Counted from the stretch's first letter, positions 7,755-17,352 are shown. The stretch: DNA of 64,000 nucleotides from Bacillota bacterium (GCA_023421075.1 JAEZUM010000043.1:53002-117001); one strand, 5' to 3'. Notes: generated by a model not told the origin, from the sequence alone. Translations and numbers: made by a program.

Positions 7755-9017
7755 TCACAGCTCTTTACTACGGCGTTGTTCTCTCTGTATTCGGGCTTCC
7801 TCCTGCTCCTTCTCCGGTTGTACCTTGATTGCAACGTAGAGATTCCCTAGTGAGAACGCAGCTGCAATAAAGAACACCCATTGACTTCCCCATGTGGCCC
7901 AAACAACACCTCCGGCTAAGGCTGCCGTGATGGATACAAAATGATCTAAGCTGATTCCGGTAGAAAGTGTTGAGGTCACCTCCTCAGGGTCAACTGCAAT
8001 GGATTTGAGGTAAATGGAATTAACCATTCCGATCTGCATTGATAAACGATCGGAGATAAACAGCAGGTAGATAAACCATACTGACCAGCCGTGATCCGGA
8101 AGTACACCCTCCACAACTCCCCACACCACAAAACCATAGATTATGTATATGATAATAAAAGTCAAGGCATCCAGATACATCATTTTCTTAATTCCGAAAC
8201 GATCCATCCATCGGCCCAGCTGACTTAAGAAAAAGATAGAGATAAAGGTTACAATAATCGTAAGTAAGGCTGTGGTATCCGCTTTCTTAAGTAACAGGTC
8301 AACGATAACCCAGGTTCCATATACATAAGCAATCTGCTTCTGAACACCTTTTAAGATGGTAAGCAGGTAATAATAACGATACTGTTTGCGAAGAACCAGC
8401 TTCAATCTACGGGGTGCAACCTTCTTGGGCTTCACTTTACAGATCATCAGAAAGGCCATGATGATTGCAATCAAAAAGGCCCCTGCAGAGATTATGAATA
8501 CCCACTTTATCTTCGTCTCAAAGGAGAATACACCCATACGGAAACCAAAGAACACTAACAGTGCTGCAAGTAAGCTAAATACTGCTTTTACACTGGAGAA
8601 CTGCCCCATACGCTTGCCGATCTGTTCCGGCTCAGACAATGACATTCCGATGGAATCAGATAACGGCATGAAGAGATGCATGCCCATGGAATTGATGAAC
8701 AGGAATATTAACATAATGCCAAAGGATGGTGTAAACAGACCTAACAGCGTTACTCCAACTGCAGCAAGAATCTGTGCAATAAATGCCATTCTTATATCGC
8801 CAAGAAAGCCAATCAATCCGATAACAACAGCACAAAGCAGACCCGGAAGCTCTCTTGGAAATTCGATAAAGCCCCGCTGAAAGGCGGTGACATGATATAC
8901 CTCTTTAAAATAATTCGAGTACACGGCATCACTCAGTCCGTTACCCAGCGCCACTGCGGAAATTAAGATGATGAACATCAGTATCTCCGGGCGCATCCTT
9001 GCGATTTTGTTTTTCAT
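7755..9017 (-). CDS. MFS transporter
   Basis: A 420-residue integral membrane protein with about 12 hydrophobic segments and a central charged loop near residues 190-215 (CKVKPKKVAPRRLKL), the usual two-times-six layout of the major facilitator superfamily. The start at 9017 is preceded by AAGGAG at five bases; the 37 codons upstream in frame are charged and lack a ribosome site, so I exclude them. The C-terminal tail is Glu/Arg-rich and cytoplasmic. The substrate cannot be assigned. It stands alone, with a 293-bp gene-free stretch behind it at 9018-9310. Confidence 0.85.
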   Translation of the reverse strand: MKNKIARMRPEILMFIILISAVALGNGLSDAVYSNYFKEVYHVTAFQRGFIEFPRELPGLLCAVVIGLIGFLGDIRMAFIAQILAAVGVTLLGLFTPSFGIMLIFLFINSMGMHLFMPLSDSIGMSLSEPEQIGKRMGQFSSVKAVFSLLAALLVFFGFRMGVFSFETKIKWVFIISAGAFLIAIIMAFLMICKVKPKKVAPRRLKLVLRKQYRYYYLLTILKGVQKQIAYVYGTWVIVDLLLKKADTTALLTIIVTFISIFFLSQLGRWMDRFGIKKMMYLDALTFIIIYIIYGFVVWGVVEGVLPDHGWSVWFIYLLFISDRLSMQIGMVNSIYLKSIAVDPEEVTSTLSTGISLDHFVSITAALAGGVVWATWGSQWVFFIAAAFSLGNLYVAIKVQPEKEQEEARIQREQRRSKEL

Positions 9018-9310
9018 AGATAGCTCCTTCTCATGTAGTTCATTCCGTGTGTTATATAATGATATTATTAGATCATGAACAGATTGCTTGTTCCTGATCT
9101 CAAGCTTCGATCGCATACATACAAGCAAGCTTGCATTATGCTCACTATGCTCTATTATATCACTTATTCTTCCTCTGTCATTAAGATATTACTATCTGCT
9201 TTGTCGCATTGATCTTTGTTTGTTGTATTATTAAGGCGTTTATCCTTTAATTCTCTGCTTGTTATAATGGTAGCCAATGAATCATGTTAATAAACGAATC
9301 TAATTAGGCT

Positions 9311-11140
9311 TTATTCCGTACGCTCTGATAATAATTCCAAGGGCTCACATCTTAAATTATTACGTACAACAAGAAGTGATATTACAAGGGCCAGCAGGAT
9401 AATAACGACACCGGTTATCGCTGAGAACGTAAATAAAGGAGCGGTATATCCTATCCCCATTTCTTCTCCTAAGCTATTGCTGCCGGAGCCCATTGTATAA
9501 GTAGTATCGTAGGCTGTTCGCCCACTGATCAGACTCGCAGCCACCTTCGTGAGCAGAAAGCCGGTCATACTTCCGATTAAGCTACCAATCAATACGATCA
9601 GTAATAATCCGCTGATCATGGATTGTGTACATTTCCATTTACTCATACCCAGTGAACGCTCAATTGCTGTTCTCTTTTTCTGTTTTGTTATAAACAGATT
9701 GCAAAAGAATGCGAGAATCAGTAAGGTAGCAATCACACCTGCCGCACATAATATAACCGACATATTCTTTATGTTATCAAGTCCTGCTTTCAGCTTTGAG
9801 TATCCCTTATCATATAAGGTAACCTTCAGTTCATCGATTCCCAGCTTCTGAAATGCTTCCATATATTCTTCCATCGTTCCGTTTGGTATCTGAAATGATG
9901 TCGTATATCCCATCATCGGGCCATATGCAACAATATTGTCTTTATCGCTTGCTTTAATGGACTTTGTAGGGATAATCACTTCATTTTTAGCCATAGTATA
10001 TCCGCTTGAATTCCCACCAATGCTCAGATACAGTCCGACGATAGTATACTCCTCTTCAAAGAAAATCGGATATACATCACCCTTTGCATTCAGCAGATTA
10101 AAACCAAACCACATCTCACTTTGGCCATAGGCTCTGCCGGCAGATGATCGATAATTCGCATAATATAGCGGTAATTTAATCTTATCGCCTACACTAAGGT
10201 TGTTCATACGTGCGAAGCTGCTGGATACTAAGCATACCAAATCCCCATTCCTGTATTGGTCCTCACTGATGTCTGATCCTTCCTGAACATAGGCTGCTCC
10301 ATTATAGAATGGGATCAACAGCTTTGTACTGTTTGTTGCCGTGACAGGAATTGTATTGGAGGGTAGCTCGATACACTCTGCCAGAGTCAGCCAACGTTTC
10401 CCCCTCTCTGTTTCATAAAACCCGTCGGTAACCTCCTCATAGAGAACACCCTGAGCATCATCCTTCAGTAATTCCCCATCCTTTGTATATTGTATGGAAC
10501 CAAGCATATCACTCGGCGTGAATACACTTCGAAATTCTGTATCACTCAGTCGCTCAAGAGTATTATACATGGCCATAATATAGGTTCTACCTGCATATAA
10601 GGGCTCGGGATTCCGATTAAATCGGTCGCAAAACCAAATTGTATCTATATTGATCGGATATCGACTGTAGATCTGCTTCTCTATATTAATCTCAATCTCA
10701 TGATCCGGAATACAATCCTCATTCACTGTAAATTCCACAATAATGACATCCATTCCCCATCTGGCTTCCGGGGGAAGCAACTGATATCCCGGTACATATG
10801 CTCCATAGAAAGGCCTTTTCTCCGGTTGATGGATATAATTCGCACCTTCAAAATTAAGGACAGATACTGGTATCGGAGCATTATACCCTCCTACATAATA
10901 ATACCTGGTACGCTGCTCGATTGCGTCCCATTCCTCGATCTTACGCAGTATGGACTTATTCTGTTCTACTGTTCCGATCGTGGTAAAGACCTCCTCAAAC
11001 GCTTTCGTATTCGAAGAACTAATCTGCCATAGATTAATTCCGACGGTTGACAATGCCGAGGCAATGATCAATAGGAGTAAAAATAATATTGTCCTAACCC
11101 GTGTTCGCATTATTTGCCTGATACTGTTTCGAATTATCAT
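9311..11140 (-). CDS. ABC transporter permease, FtsX/MacB type (large)
   Basis: A 609-residue permease with one N-terminal membrane segment (about residues 16-37), a large extracytoplasmic domain of roughly 400 residues, and a C-terminal FtsX block with three membrane segments (from about residue 460 to 600). This single-TM plus periplasmic-style domain plus three-TM layout matches MacB_PCD/FtsX permeases. It is the third gene of a minus-strand trio (permease, ATPase, permease), 10 bp after the ATPase gene. Likely role: export or membrane-coupled signalling of a peptide or lipid; the substrate is unknown. Confidence 0.85.
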   Translation of the reverse strand: MIIRNSIRQIMRTRVRTILFLLLLIIASALSTVGINLWQISSSNTKAFEEVFTTIGTVEQNKSILRKIEEWDAIEQRTRYYYVGGYNAPIPVSVLNFEGANYIHQPEKRPFYGAYVPGYQLLPPEARWGMDVIIVEFTVNEDCIPDHEIEINIEKQIYSRYPINIDTIWFCDRFNRNPEPLYAGRTYIMAMYNTLERLSDTEFRSVFTPSDMLGSIQYTKDGELLKDDAQGVLYEEVTDGFYETERGKRWLTLAECIELPSNTIPVTATNSTKLLIPFYNGAAYVQEGSDISEDQYRNGDLVCLVSSSFARMNNLSVGDKIKLPLYYANYRSSAGRAYGQSEMWFGFNLLNAKGDVYPIFFEEEYTIVGLYLSIGGNSSGYTMAKNEVIIPTKSIKASDKDNIVAYGPMMGYTTSFQIPNGTMEEYMEAFQKLGIDELKVTLYDKGYSKLKAGLDNIKNMSVILCAAGVIATLLILAFFCNLFITKQKKRTAIERSLGMSKWKCTQSMISGLLLIVLIGSLIGSMTGFLLTKVAASLISGRTAYDTTYTMGSGSNSLGEEMGIGYTAPLFTFSAITGVVIILLALVISLLVVRNNLRCEPLELLSERTE

Positions 11141-11150
11141 TGGAATCCTC

Positions 11151-11816
11151 CTACTCCATCAGCCTTCCGTCCCTCATTCTTAATACATAGTCTGCCTCCG
11201 CAGCCACCTCGGGATTATGGGTAATCACGATTACAGCATACTCCTTGGAATGAGCTGCTTCCTTCAGCAACTGAACGATATGATGCTGGTTTTCCGAATC
11301 CAGATTACCGGTCGGCTCATCCGCCAGGATTATACGACCTCCTGATGCCATTGCTCTTGCAATAGCTACCCGCTGCTGTTCACCACCGCTCATCATTTGA
11401 GGTAATTGTCCTAATACCTGTTGACGCAAGCCAACTTGACTGATCAGCTCGGCCGCATACCTCGCTGCTTCCGATCTCTTCATTCCCCTTAATTCCATCG
11501 GGAACATGACATTCTCCTGTGCAGTCAGAAGCGGGAACAGATTAAAGGATTGATAGACTACCGAAGCCATCTCCCTTCGATAAACATCTCGATTAAGAAG
11601 TGCCATATCCTCCCCTTCCACATAGACGTTGCCCTTCGTCGGTAAATCCAGTCCCGCCAACAAGGATAAGAAGGTACTCTTCCCAGAGCCTGATTCTCCA
11701 ACCAGAGCATACATTTTTCCGGTTTCAAAGGAGTATGTAATCCCTCTGACCGCATCGATTGTCTGATATTTGGTCCGGTATGAGTAATGTACCTGGTCTG
11801 CCTTTATTATTTCCAT
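11151..11816 (-). CDS. ABC transporter ATP-binding protein (LolD/MacB-like)
   Basis: A 221-residue ATPase with Walker A GESGSGKST near residue 37, signature MSGGEQQRVAIARA near residue 142, Walker B RIILADEPTGNLDSE near residue 162 and the switch His in VIVITHNPEVA. The MacB/LolD subfamily of this type partners with FtsX-type permeases, and the two genes flanking it encode exactly such permeases. It starts 14 bp after the end of the upstream permease gene, so the three form one operon. Confidence 0.95.
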   Translation of the reverse strand: MEIIKADQVHYSYRTKYQTIDAVRGITYSFETGKMYALVGESGSGKSTFLSLLAGLDLPTKGNVYVEGEDMALLNRDVYRREMASVVYQSFNLFPLLTAQENVMFPMELRGMKRSEAARYAAELISQVGLRQQVLGQLPQMMSGGEQQRVAIARAMASGGRIILADEPTGNLDSENQHHIVQLLKEAAHSKEYAVIVITHNPEVAAEADYVLRMRDGRLME

Positions 11817-11830
11817 CTAATCTCCCCTCC

Positions 11831-13048
11831 TTAATCCTGTTGTGACAAAGCTTTCATGACGCTGAGCTTACCCAGCTGATTGAGTGCTACGGTAGTTCCA
11901 AGAATATAGCAGAACAGAAAAAATAAAAAGATAATTAATAATATCCCTATTCTCTGCCTGGTAAGAAGGTAAGAGCCAATACAGCCAATGGTACCTCCAA
12001 TCATTTCAACAACAACGCTTTCCAGGAAAAAGGTAACAAAACACATACGCCCGCTCATTCCCATAGAACGCATGGTAGCGTATTGTCCCCGCCTATTCTG
12101 AATTAATAGGTAGGAGGTAATATATCCGATAAAAATGATAATGAGTAATATTAAAGGTAGAAAACCGGTTAACAAATTAATGTTATTCTTTATTCTGGAG
12201 GCGGACAGGATAAAGGTTTCATCATTGACGGCTAACGCATTACCGGCATAGGACAGCTCCGCTGCAGGATTAATCTCCAGCAGATGAAGCCTGTCCTGCA
12301 TCACCTTCTTAAAATCATTGATTTGACGTGGATCCTTGAGCTGAAAGGATGCCTCATTGGCCAAAAACGGAATGTTCTTTTCTTGAAAAGTCTGACGAAC
12401 CCAACGAAACGGGAGAATCACCTGTGGAAGATAATCCCCTTCCGAAGATAATATACTCCCTGCAATATAGAGCTTCTCTGTCTTAAGCTTCTGGAGTGTG
12501 TATTGACAGTTAATATCCAGGTAATCGTAATACAAAGATAAGGTGATGTTCTGTCCTATATTCCAATGATTTGTATTTAATAAGCCCTGCTCCACAATAC
12601 AGGGAATTGCACTAGGCTTCGTCAGAAGTAATGAAGTTCCTGCGGTTGGTGTTAGTTCTAGGGAAACTACTCCTTTCAGAGCTTCTAGTCTCGTAACTCC
12701 GACTGCATCGATTGTCATATGGGCTTGCAGATTATCCTTAGGAAATCTGCCTATACCGGCAGACAGTACGACGGTTATGGCCGGGTTGGTTATGTAGTCC
12801 GATTCTAAAATTGCATCTACTATATTTTCACGGATCACCAATCCGTTTTGCTGTGAACCGTTTAAATTACTTATTCTTGCATCAATTGTCATGGTTTCTG
12901 ATGCATCCTTCAATTGATTCCTGTTGCTTTCCAGATTACCAATGAAAAGATTCAACAATACAACCAGTACGATACAGATCAGAAGATTCAAAATACTTTT
13001 GTATCGATAGCGTGATATATTAATCAGTGCCGTTCTTATATAAAACAT
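11831..13048 (-). CDS. ABC transporter permease, FtsX type
   Basis: A 405-residue permease with an N-terminal membrane segment at about residues 18-38, an extracytoplasmic domain, and three C-terminal membrane segments including LLTGFLPLILLIIIFIG and the end block near residue 370. It is the first gene of the permease-ATPase-permease operon. The two permeases differ in length (405 versus 609 residues), suggesting a heteromeric transporter. No two-component system of the bacitracin type adjoins it. Confidence 0.85.
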   Translation of the reverse strand: MFYIRTALINISRYRYKSILNLLICIVLVVLLNLFIGNLESNRNQLKDASETMTIDARISNLNGSQQNGLVIRENIVDAILESDYITNPAITVVLSAGIGRFPKDNLQAHMTIDAVGVTRLEALKGVVSLELTPTAGTSLLLTKPSAIPCIVEQGLLNTNHWNIGQNITLSLYYDYLDINCQYTLQKLKTEKLYIAGSILSSEGDYLPQVILPFRWVRQTFQEKNIPFLANEASFQLKDPRQINDFKKVMQDRLHLLEINPAAELSYAGNALAVNDETFILSASRIKNNINLLTGFLPLILLIIIFIGYITSYLLIQNRRGQYATMRSMGMSGRMCFVTFFLESVVVEMIGGTIGCIGSYLLTRQRIGILLIIFLFFLFCYILGTTVALNQLGKLSVMKALSQQD

Positions 13049-13171
13049 GCTTATCCTCCTGACGAATTCGAATCCAGATGAGCTTCGGTAAATTACGGAT
13101 TTATTATAATCCTTTCATGGACTGATTTGCAATATTTGGATATCGAATTGGTTCAAAAATCCCAAAAATAA

Positions 13172-13208
13172 CCGGGAATATTCGCTGACTTAAGCTCCTA
13201 TTTCCCGG
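13172..13208 (-). terminator. Terminator after greA
   Basis: Arms CCGGGAA and TTCCCGG frame a 23-base loop 14 bp past the greA stop. On the minus strand the stem is followed by TTATTTTTGGG, giving a T-rich tail. Confidence 0.6.
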
Positions 13209-13221
13209 CTATCCTAATTGT

Positions 13222-13725
13222 TTAGTATTTTCGCATCTCATCCGCGCCATCATCCTCTCGTTTCTCTATTTTCCGGATGATAACATCGTATGAATAATTA
13301 TCATTTACTTTGACACTTACCTTGTCATTTACTTTATGGCGCAACATTGCTTTTCCGAGCGGCGAGTCAATGCTGATTCTTCCCTTTGTTGCATTTGCTC
13401 TGACCGTTGTCACGATTTTAAGGGTCTCCTCCTCATTATCCTCCGGAAGAAAGAAGGTCACAAGGTCATTCAGACCTACTTCATCCTCATTGGATTCCTC
13501 CGATATTATCTTTGCTGTCTTAATCATTCTCTCAAGATACCGGATTCGACTTTCATTTTGATTCTTGAATTGCTTCGCCACCTTATACTCAAAATTCTCA
13601 CTCAAGTCACCATGTGCTCTCGCCTCCTGCACGTCCTTAATTGCTTCTTTCCGGACTACAAGCTTACGGTGCTCGATCTCTTCCTGCATACGTTCCACAT
13701 CTTTTTTCGTTATTTTGTCGTACAT
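13222..13725 (-). CDS. greA: Transcription elongation factor GreA
   Basis: A 167-residue GreA/GreB family protein. The N-terminal coiled coil carries the acidic tip motif AHGDLSENFEY around residues 37-47, whose Asp and Glu help RNA polymerase cleave backtracked RNA. The C-terminal domain ends in SPLGKAMLRHKVNDKVSV, close to the usual SPIGRALLGKKVGD. Length is a little above the common 158 residues. GGAG lies eight bases before the ATG. It is transcribed alone. Confidence 0.92.
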   Translation of the reverse strand: MYDKITKKDVERMQEEIEHRKLVVRKEAIKDVQEARAHGDLSENFEYKVAKQFKNQNESRIRYLERMIKTAKIISEESNEDEVGLNDLVTFFLPEDNEEETLKIVTTVRANATKGRISIDSPLGKAMLRHKVNDKVSVKVNDNYSYDVIIRKIEKREDDGADEMRKY

Positions 13726-13817
13726 GATGATATCTCCGATTATAATATGTTATTTCACTGTTTCTTTGGGACTATAACCTAATTATAACACTTATTTGAA
13801 ATCCGTCATCTCCTATA

Positions 13818-14579
13818 TTAAATTCGTTTTTTCCCAACCGCAGCGAGATAGATGACAAACTCGTCTTCTCCATCCAGTTCGAGCAGTTTATCAATCATTT
13901 TCTGATCATAAATTCCGATTGCACAGGTTCCGGCATGCAAGGCTTCTCCGGCAAGATAGAGATTCTGGCATACATGCCCGATATCAATCAGAATTTTTTT
14001 GTGTGCTGTTATATCGAATTTCCATTCGGAACGATAAGGTATTGTACTCCAGGCAAACAGAACAGCCGCCTTTTTTGCAAAATTAGGAACAAAGGGCTGA
14101 TCCAAGGTTACTTCATCTATTTTCTGCTCCATATCCGTCATTTCAAATAGATAAAGGAGCTCATGCTTCAATGGCAAGTATCGGTACACTCCCTTTTCCA
14201 GCGCTTCCACATTCATAATGAAAAGGTATGTCTCAAAGGAGTGCGTTGCTCCACTACAGGGAACGGTTCTGAGGGTTAGACCCGCCGGACTGGTACCGGT
14301 TATCCCTTGGGTAGCCCACAGAAGATACGAAAGCTCATCAAGGGTCAAAGCTTCCTGACTGTATAGCCTTGTACTTCTTCTATCTCTTATACATTCCAGG
14401 ATATTTTCTTTTTTAAGTACATCACTGCTTATATCGGGAAGAGGAATAACCTCAGACTGCGGATCATAGGACTTTACGATGGAAGGTTGTGGCAGTCCTT
14501 TCATACGATCGGTTTTTATTTTTCTAAACTCAGAAAAATCAGTTTTTAAAAAATTCCTTTGTAATTCATATCCAGGCAT
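13818..14579 (-). CDS. SagB-type nitroreductase family dehydrogenase
   Basis: A 253-residue flavoprotein of the SagB/ThcOx branch: RDRRSTRLYS near residue 65, LSYLLWATQGIT near residue 84, and TVPCSGATHSFETYL near residue 105 match the FMN-binding pattern of that group. AAGGAG lies seven bases before the ATG. SagB enzymes can oxidise thiazolines in peptide natural products, but no precursor peptide, cyclodehydratase or transporter is next to it. Many Clostridia have lone SagB-like reductases of unknown substrate. Confidence 0.82.
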   Translation of the reverse strand: MPGYELQRNFLKTDFSEFRKIKTDRMKGLPQPSIVKSYDPQSEVIPLPDISSDVLKKENILECIRDRRSTRLYSQEALTLDELSYLLWATQGITGTSPAGLTLRTVPCSGATHSFETYLFIMNVEALEKGVYRYLPLKHELLYLFEMTDMEQKIDEVTLDQPFVPNFAKKAAVLFAWSTIPYRSEWKFDITAHKKILIDIGHVCQNLYLAGEALHAGTCAIGIYDQKMIDKLLELDGEDEFVIYLAAVGKKRI

Positions 14580-14751
14580 GTTTTTTCTCCTTATTTTTAA
14601 TAGTATACACCTATATTAAACTGACTATAAAGCCTCGTCCGTAGCCTAAAATACAGATGATTGTATTATATTTACATTTTTAACTGAATGGTTTAGAATA
14701 TTTAATAATTATATCAATATGTTAAAATAAATGAAAGCGATGGTGATTATT

Positions 14752-14877
14752 ATGAACGGATTGGGATTTGGTATTATCACATCTTTCGGAATGTTAATGG
14801 GGTTGGTACAATGGGTTTTCTATATTCTTGATATTGTATGTATGATTAAGTATCTAAAAGAAAAAAGAAATACATAA
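14752..14877 (+). CDS. Small membrane protein (41 aa), unknown
   Basis: ATG at 14752 (GGTG eight bases upstream) opens a 41-codon frame. The product has one hydrophobic stretch from about residue 4 to 33 (LGFGIITSFGMLMGL then VFYILDIVCMI) and a basic tail KYLKEKRNT. Two further in-frame ATGs upstream, at 14731 and 14740, lack a better ribosome site. I do not recognise the family. The single transmembrane helix with positive C-terminus resembles small regulatory or toxin-like membrane peptides, but that is only a shape argument. Confidence 0.4.
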   Translation: MNGLGFGIITSFGMLMGLVQWVFYILDIVCMIKYLKEKRNT

Positions 14878-14885
14878 GCATGGAA

Positions 14886-14972
14886 GACCTGCACCGCGAC
14901 ACCTCGTAGCCTTCGGTTCCTTCGGTCGCGTAGGCTTCGCCTATACGAAAGAGCGGGGTGACATGTCCTTGT
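14886..14972. repeat. Truncated copy of the 72-bp palindromic repeat element
   Basis: This stretch begins with GACCTGCACCGCGACACCTC and continues with the same core found three times at 17097-17291, including GCGTAGGCTTCGCCTATACG and then GAAAGAG-GGGGTGACATG. Unlike the right-hand array it lacks the second half of the closing palindrome, so it is a truncated copy. GC content is well above the flanking AT-rich DNA. Confidence 0.8.
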
Positions 14973-15107
14973 GGCTCATACAAATCAATTGATGCATTCG
15001 GATGTTTATAAGCTGAACTAAGTATTCTTCAAGACTTTTTACTAATTATATGACATATTTTGAAAAAACACTGTTATCTGGTAGATAGCATCTCTGGGGG
15101 TGAATTG

Positions 15108-15623
15108 ATGCGAACTAATAAAAAAACAATTCTTTACACACTTATTATATTGTTAATCATTTTCAGTACAATTTACTTTTATCCTAGAAAGATAAATAGA
15201 GAATACAATGCAATAATGTATAGATTGGGAGATGTCAATTATTCAGAGAATATTAAGGTCAGAGTAAACGGATACATTTCAAAAGGATTACTAAAAGGAG
15301 ATAAATATGAGGGGATTGTTACTATAGGAGATATTAAACTATCGAAGATTAATATGAGATTTGATAATTTCAAAAGAGGACTTTTATTTTCGTATGTCGA
15401 AAATACAGGGGAATATACTTCATATGGAGATATGTTTTCAAATAAGATGATGAAAGAATTTACCATATGTATTCTTGAAGAAGATAAAAAGAGAAAAGGA
15501 GGTAAGACTTGGTCCGGCATAGATGGTTTAATGATTTCTGCTCCAGCAAGTAACAGAGCTGAGGCATTAGAAATATCAAATAAATTAATGAAAGAAGCTT
15601 TATCAAATAGTGTATTAGAATAA
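15108..15623 (+). CDS. Hypothetical membrane-anchored protein
   Basis: A 171-residue protein, if the ATG at 15108 is used; GGGGGTGA lies just upstream, while the TTG at 15060 has no ribosome site. One N-terminal membrane segment (TILYTLIILLIIFSTIYF, about residues 7-24) is followed by a soluble, Lys-rich outer domain with no Cys beyond residue 120. I do not recognise the family. The gene is markedly AT-rich and lies between two copies of the repeat element, which would fit acquired DNA. Confidence 0.6.
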   Translation: MRTNKKTILYTLIILLIIFSTIYFYPRKINREYNAIMYRLGDVNYSENIKVRVNGYISKGLLKGDKYEGIVTIGDIKLSKINMRFDNFKRGLLFSYVENTGEYTSYGDMFSNKMMKEFTICILEEDKKRKGGKTWSGIDGLMISAPASNRAEALEISNKLMKEALSNSVLE

Positions 15624-15995
15624 CTGTTTGATAGGAGAGATAGATATATCCTTCCTTCATTCACAACCATGTACCAATATTATTATCTAGCGAAGCTAAA
15701 ATAAATTCAATTGGTAATAAAAAATGAGTGTGAAAAAATTTCTGTAATCAAGATTTTCTATGATAATATATAAGGCTGGAGGCTTCTCTGAGGTATTCTC
15801 AGAAGCTATCCAGCCTTAGCTGTACTATAAATGATGTTTTTTTATATGTCAAGAAAAACTGTTACAGCTCTCATTTGTATTACGCTGTGTTAAATGATTT
15901 ATTGGCAATATAACAAGCGTAAAAGGAAGGTTCACAAATCTCTCCTTTAATTCACAATTTATAAAGAAGGTGAAATAACTCAATGCGGATAATGC
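15624..15995. other. Gene-free interval with one strong hairpin
   Basis: No supported reading frame in 372 bp. The only structure is a bulged hairpin at 15771-15818 with outer arms TAAGGCTGGA and TCCAGCCTTA and inner arms GCTTCT/AGAAGC. It lacks a clear T-run on either side, though it could end transcription from both flanking convergent genes. Confidence 0.55.
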
Positions 15996-16694
15996 TTATT
16001 TTGTAATCCACTCCATGGGGTCGCCTGGCTCTATTGTTCCGGGCCCCAATCCCGTTTCTACTACTGTTCCTCCGGGACCATATTTAAGTCCATCTCCTGT
16101 TTCCGGATTGGTAGGCTGGTCGATTTGATACAAATATCCGGTCTTTCCGTATCTGCCGAGCTTGCTTTGGTCATAGCGGTCACTATCCATGCAAATATTG
16201 ACGGCTTTGAGCGCAACCGTCATATCATGGCTCCCTTTGCAAAGTTCATGTTCCCATAAAAACTCACATTCGATATTAAGAAAACACTCTTTAATTCGTG
16301 GTGCATTAACCTTAACGGCTCTTTCTGCCGTTAGACCGGCGGCGGTAATTTCATCAGTTTCAAACTCATTATTACCAATCGTTTTTACACACCGGTCATA
16401 TACATCATTTGAGGGGAAATTCAGCACACAAACACCGGTTTCTTTTAGTGATTGATACATATGCCCGCCTTTATTGACTTTGCTCATAATACAGATAAAG
16501 TCATCTGTTCCGCCTCCTGCAAAGGACGACCAAGATTGCAGACAGGCGTTTTCTTTTCCGTTAGATTTCCAACCTGTGACAACAAATACTAATGAGGGTA
16601 TAGCTGTCACAAAATCATACCATGAAAACCCACCGCAAACTACACAGTATTGTTCAGAAATTGTTTCTGGTCTTATAGAAAAATCCTTTTTCAT
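15996..16694 (-). CDS. Flavin reductase-like domain protein
   Basis: A 232-residue protein with the FMN-binding split-barrel pattern: TAIPSLVFVVTGWKSNGKEN near residue 30, an FICIMSKVNKGGHMYQSLKETG core, then VLNFPSN. Proteins of this group bind FMN and act as flavin reductases or as small oxidoreductases. GGAGAG is 11 bases from the ATG. The Gly/Pro-rich C-terminal tail after residue 200 is unusual. A long inverted repeat lies about 50 bp upstream of the start. It is a single-gene unit. Confidence 0.8.
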   Translation of the reverse strand: MKKDFSIRPETISEQYCVVCGGFSWYDFVTAIPSLVFVVTGWKSNGKENACLQSWSSFAGGGTDDFICIMSKVNKGGHMYQSLKETGVCVLNFPSNDVYDRCVKTIGNNEFETDEITAAGLTAERAVKVNAPRIKECFLNIECEFLWEHELCKGSHDMTVALKAVNICMDSDRYDQSKLGRYGKTGYLYQIDQPTNPETGDGLKYGPGGTVVETGLGPGTIEPGDPMEWITK

Positions 16695-16744
16695 AATACT
16701 ATACTCTCCTAATATTTGTAGATTTTGGCTCTCTTTATTTTACT

Positions 16745-16796
16745 AATCTACCACAACAAACACGACAATAGTATGTCATGTTTGTTGTGGTAGATT
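16745..16796. repeat. 23-bp inverted repeat upstream of the flavin reductase gene
   Basis: Arms at 16745-16767 and 16774-16796 match in 22 of 23 positions around a 6-base loop (ATAGTA). The arms begin AATCTACCACAACAAACA. It lies 51 bp before the gene start, with no T-run beside it. It may be an operator, a short palindromic insertion or a stable 5' hairpin. Confidence 0.75.
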
Positions 16797-17096
16797 ATAT
16801 AAATTATCAATAGTTCACAATATATAACTATTGTAAACCCTTTGCATGGTAATATTATACATTGTATACTTGTTTAACAGCAATACATTTGTCTGATAGA
16901 ATTAATTATTAAGGTTATCCTAATCGTCCTTCATACATGATACATAACTCTCCGTAAACCTTTGCCCAGTTTCGTATTGGCATAGTCCATTTCTTGGATG
17001 CCTCAAAAGTAGCTAGGTACTATGCCTTTAAAAGAACTGTATCGCTAGGGAATACGCTTCGTTGGCGGTTCAGTTTTCGATAGGTTGAATTCAAGC

Positions 17097-17291
17097 GCGA
17101 CACCTCGTAGCCTTCGGTTCCTTCGGTCGCGTAGGCTTCGCCTATACTTATTTCTTGCGACCTGCACCGCGTCACCTCGTAGCCTTTGGCTCCTTCGGTC
17201 GCGTAGGCTTCGCCTATACTTATTTCCTGCGACCTGCACCGCGACACCTCGTAGCCTTTGGCTCCTTCGGTCGCGTAGGCTTCGCCTATAC
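17097..17291. repeat. Three tandem copies of a 72-bp repeat
   Basis: Copies begin at 17097, 17169 and 17241, an exact 72-bp period, each starting GCG(A/T)CACCTCGTAGCC and containing GGTCGCGTAGGCTTCGCC. Copies differ at only a few bases. Between copies lies GCGACCTGCACC. The minus strand is open across the array and would encode a repetitive peptide (…SIGEAYATEG…), which I regard as a by-product. Relation to 14886-14972 shows the element is dispersed. Confidence 0.9.
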
Positions 17292-17352
17292 GAAAGAGAG
17301 GGGTGGCATGCCCTTGTGAGCGAGCTCACGGAGCATGTCACCCCTCTCTTTC
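17292..17352. repeat. Long palindrome closing the repeat array
   Basis: Arms GAAAGAGAGGGGTGGCATG and CATGTCACCCCTCTCTTTC pair across a loop that itself holds GTGAGC/GCTCAC. Just outside, GTGCAGGTC at 17354-17362 is the inverse of GACCTGCAC at 17231-17239. The last repeat copy plus palindrome is therefore a unit of about 132 bp with inverted ends. Confidence 0.85.

Noticed and set aside
8386..8880. 164-residue plus-strand frame
   Set aside because: Shadow of the MFS gene; no ribosome site and no family pattern.
17020..17247. Repetitive 75-residue frame (SIGEAYATEG units)
   Set aside because: Also a by-product of the 72-bp repeat in another frame.
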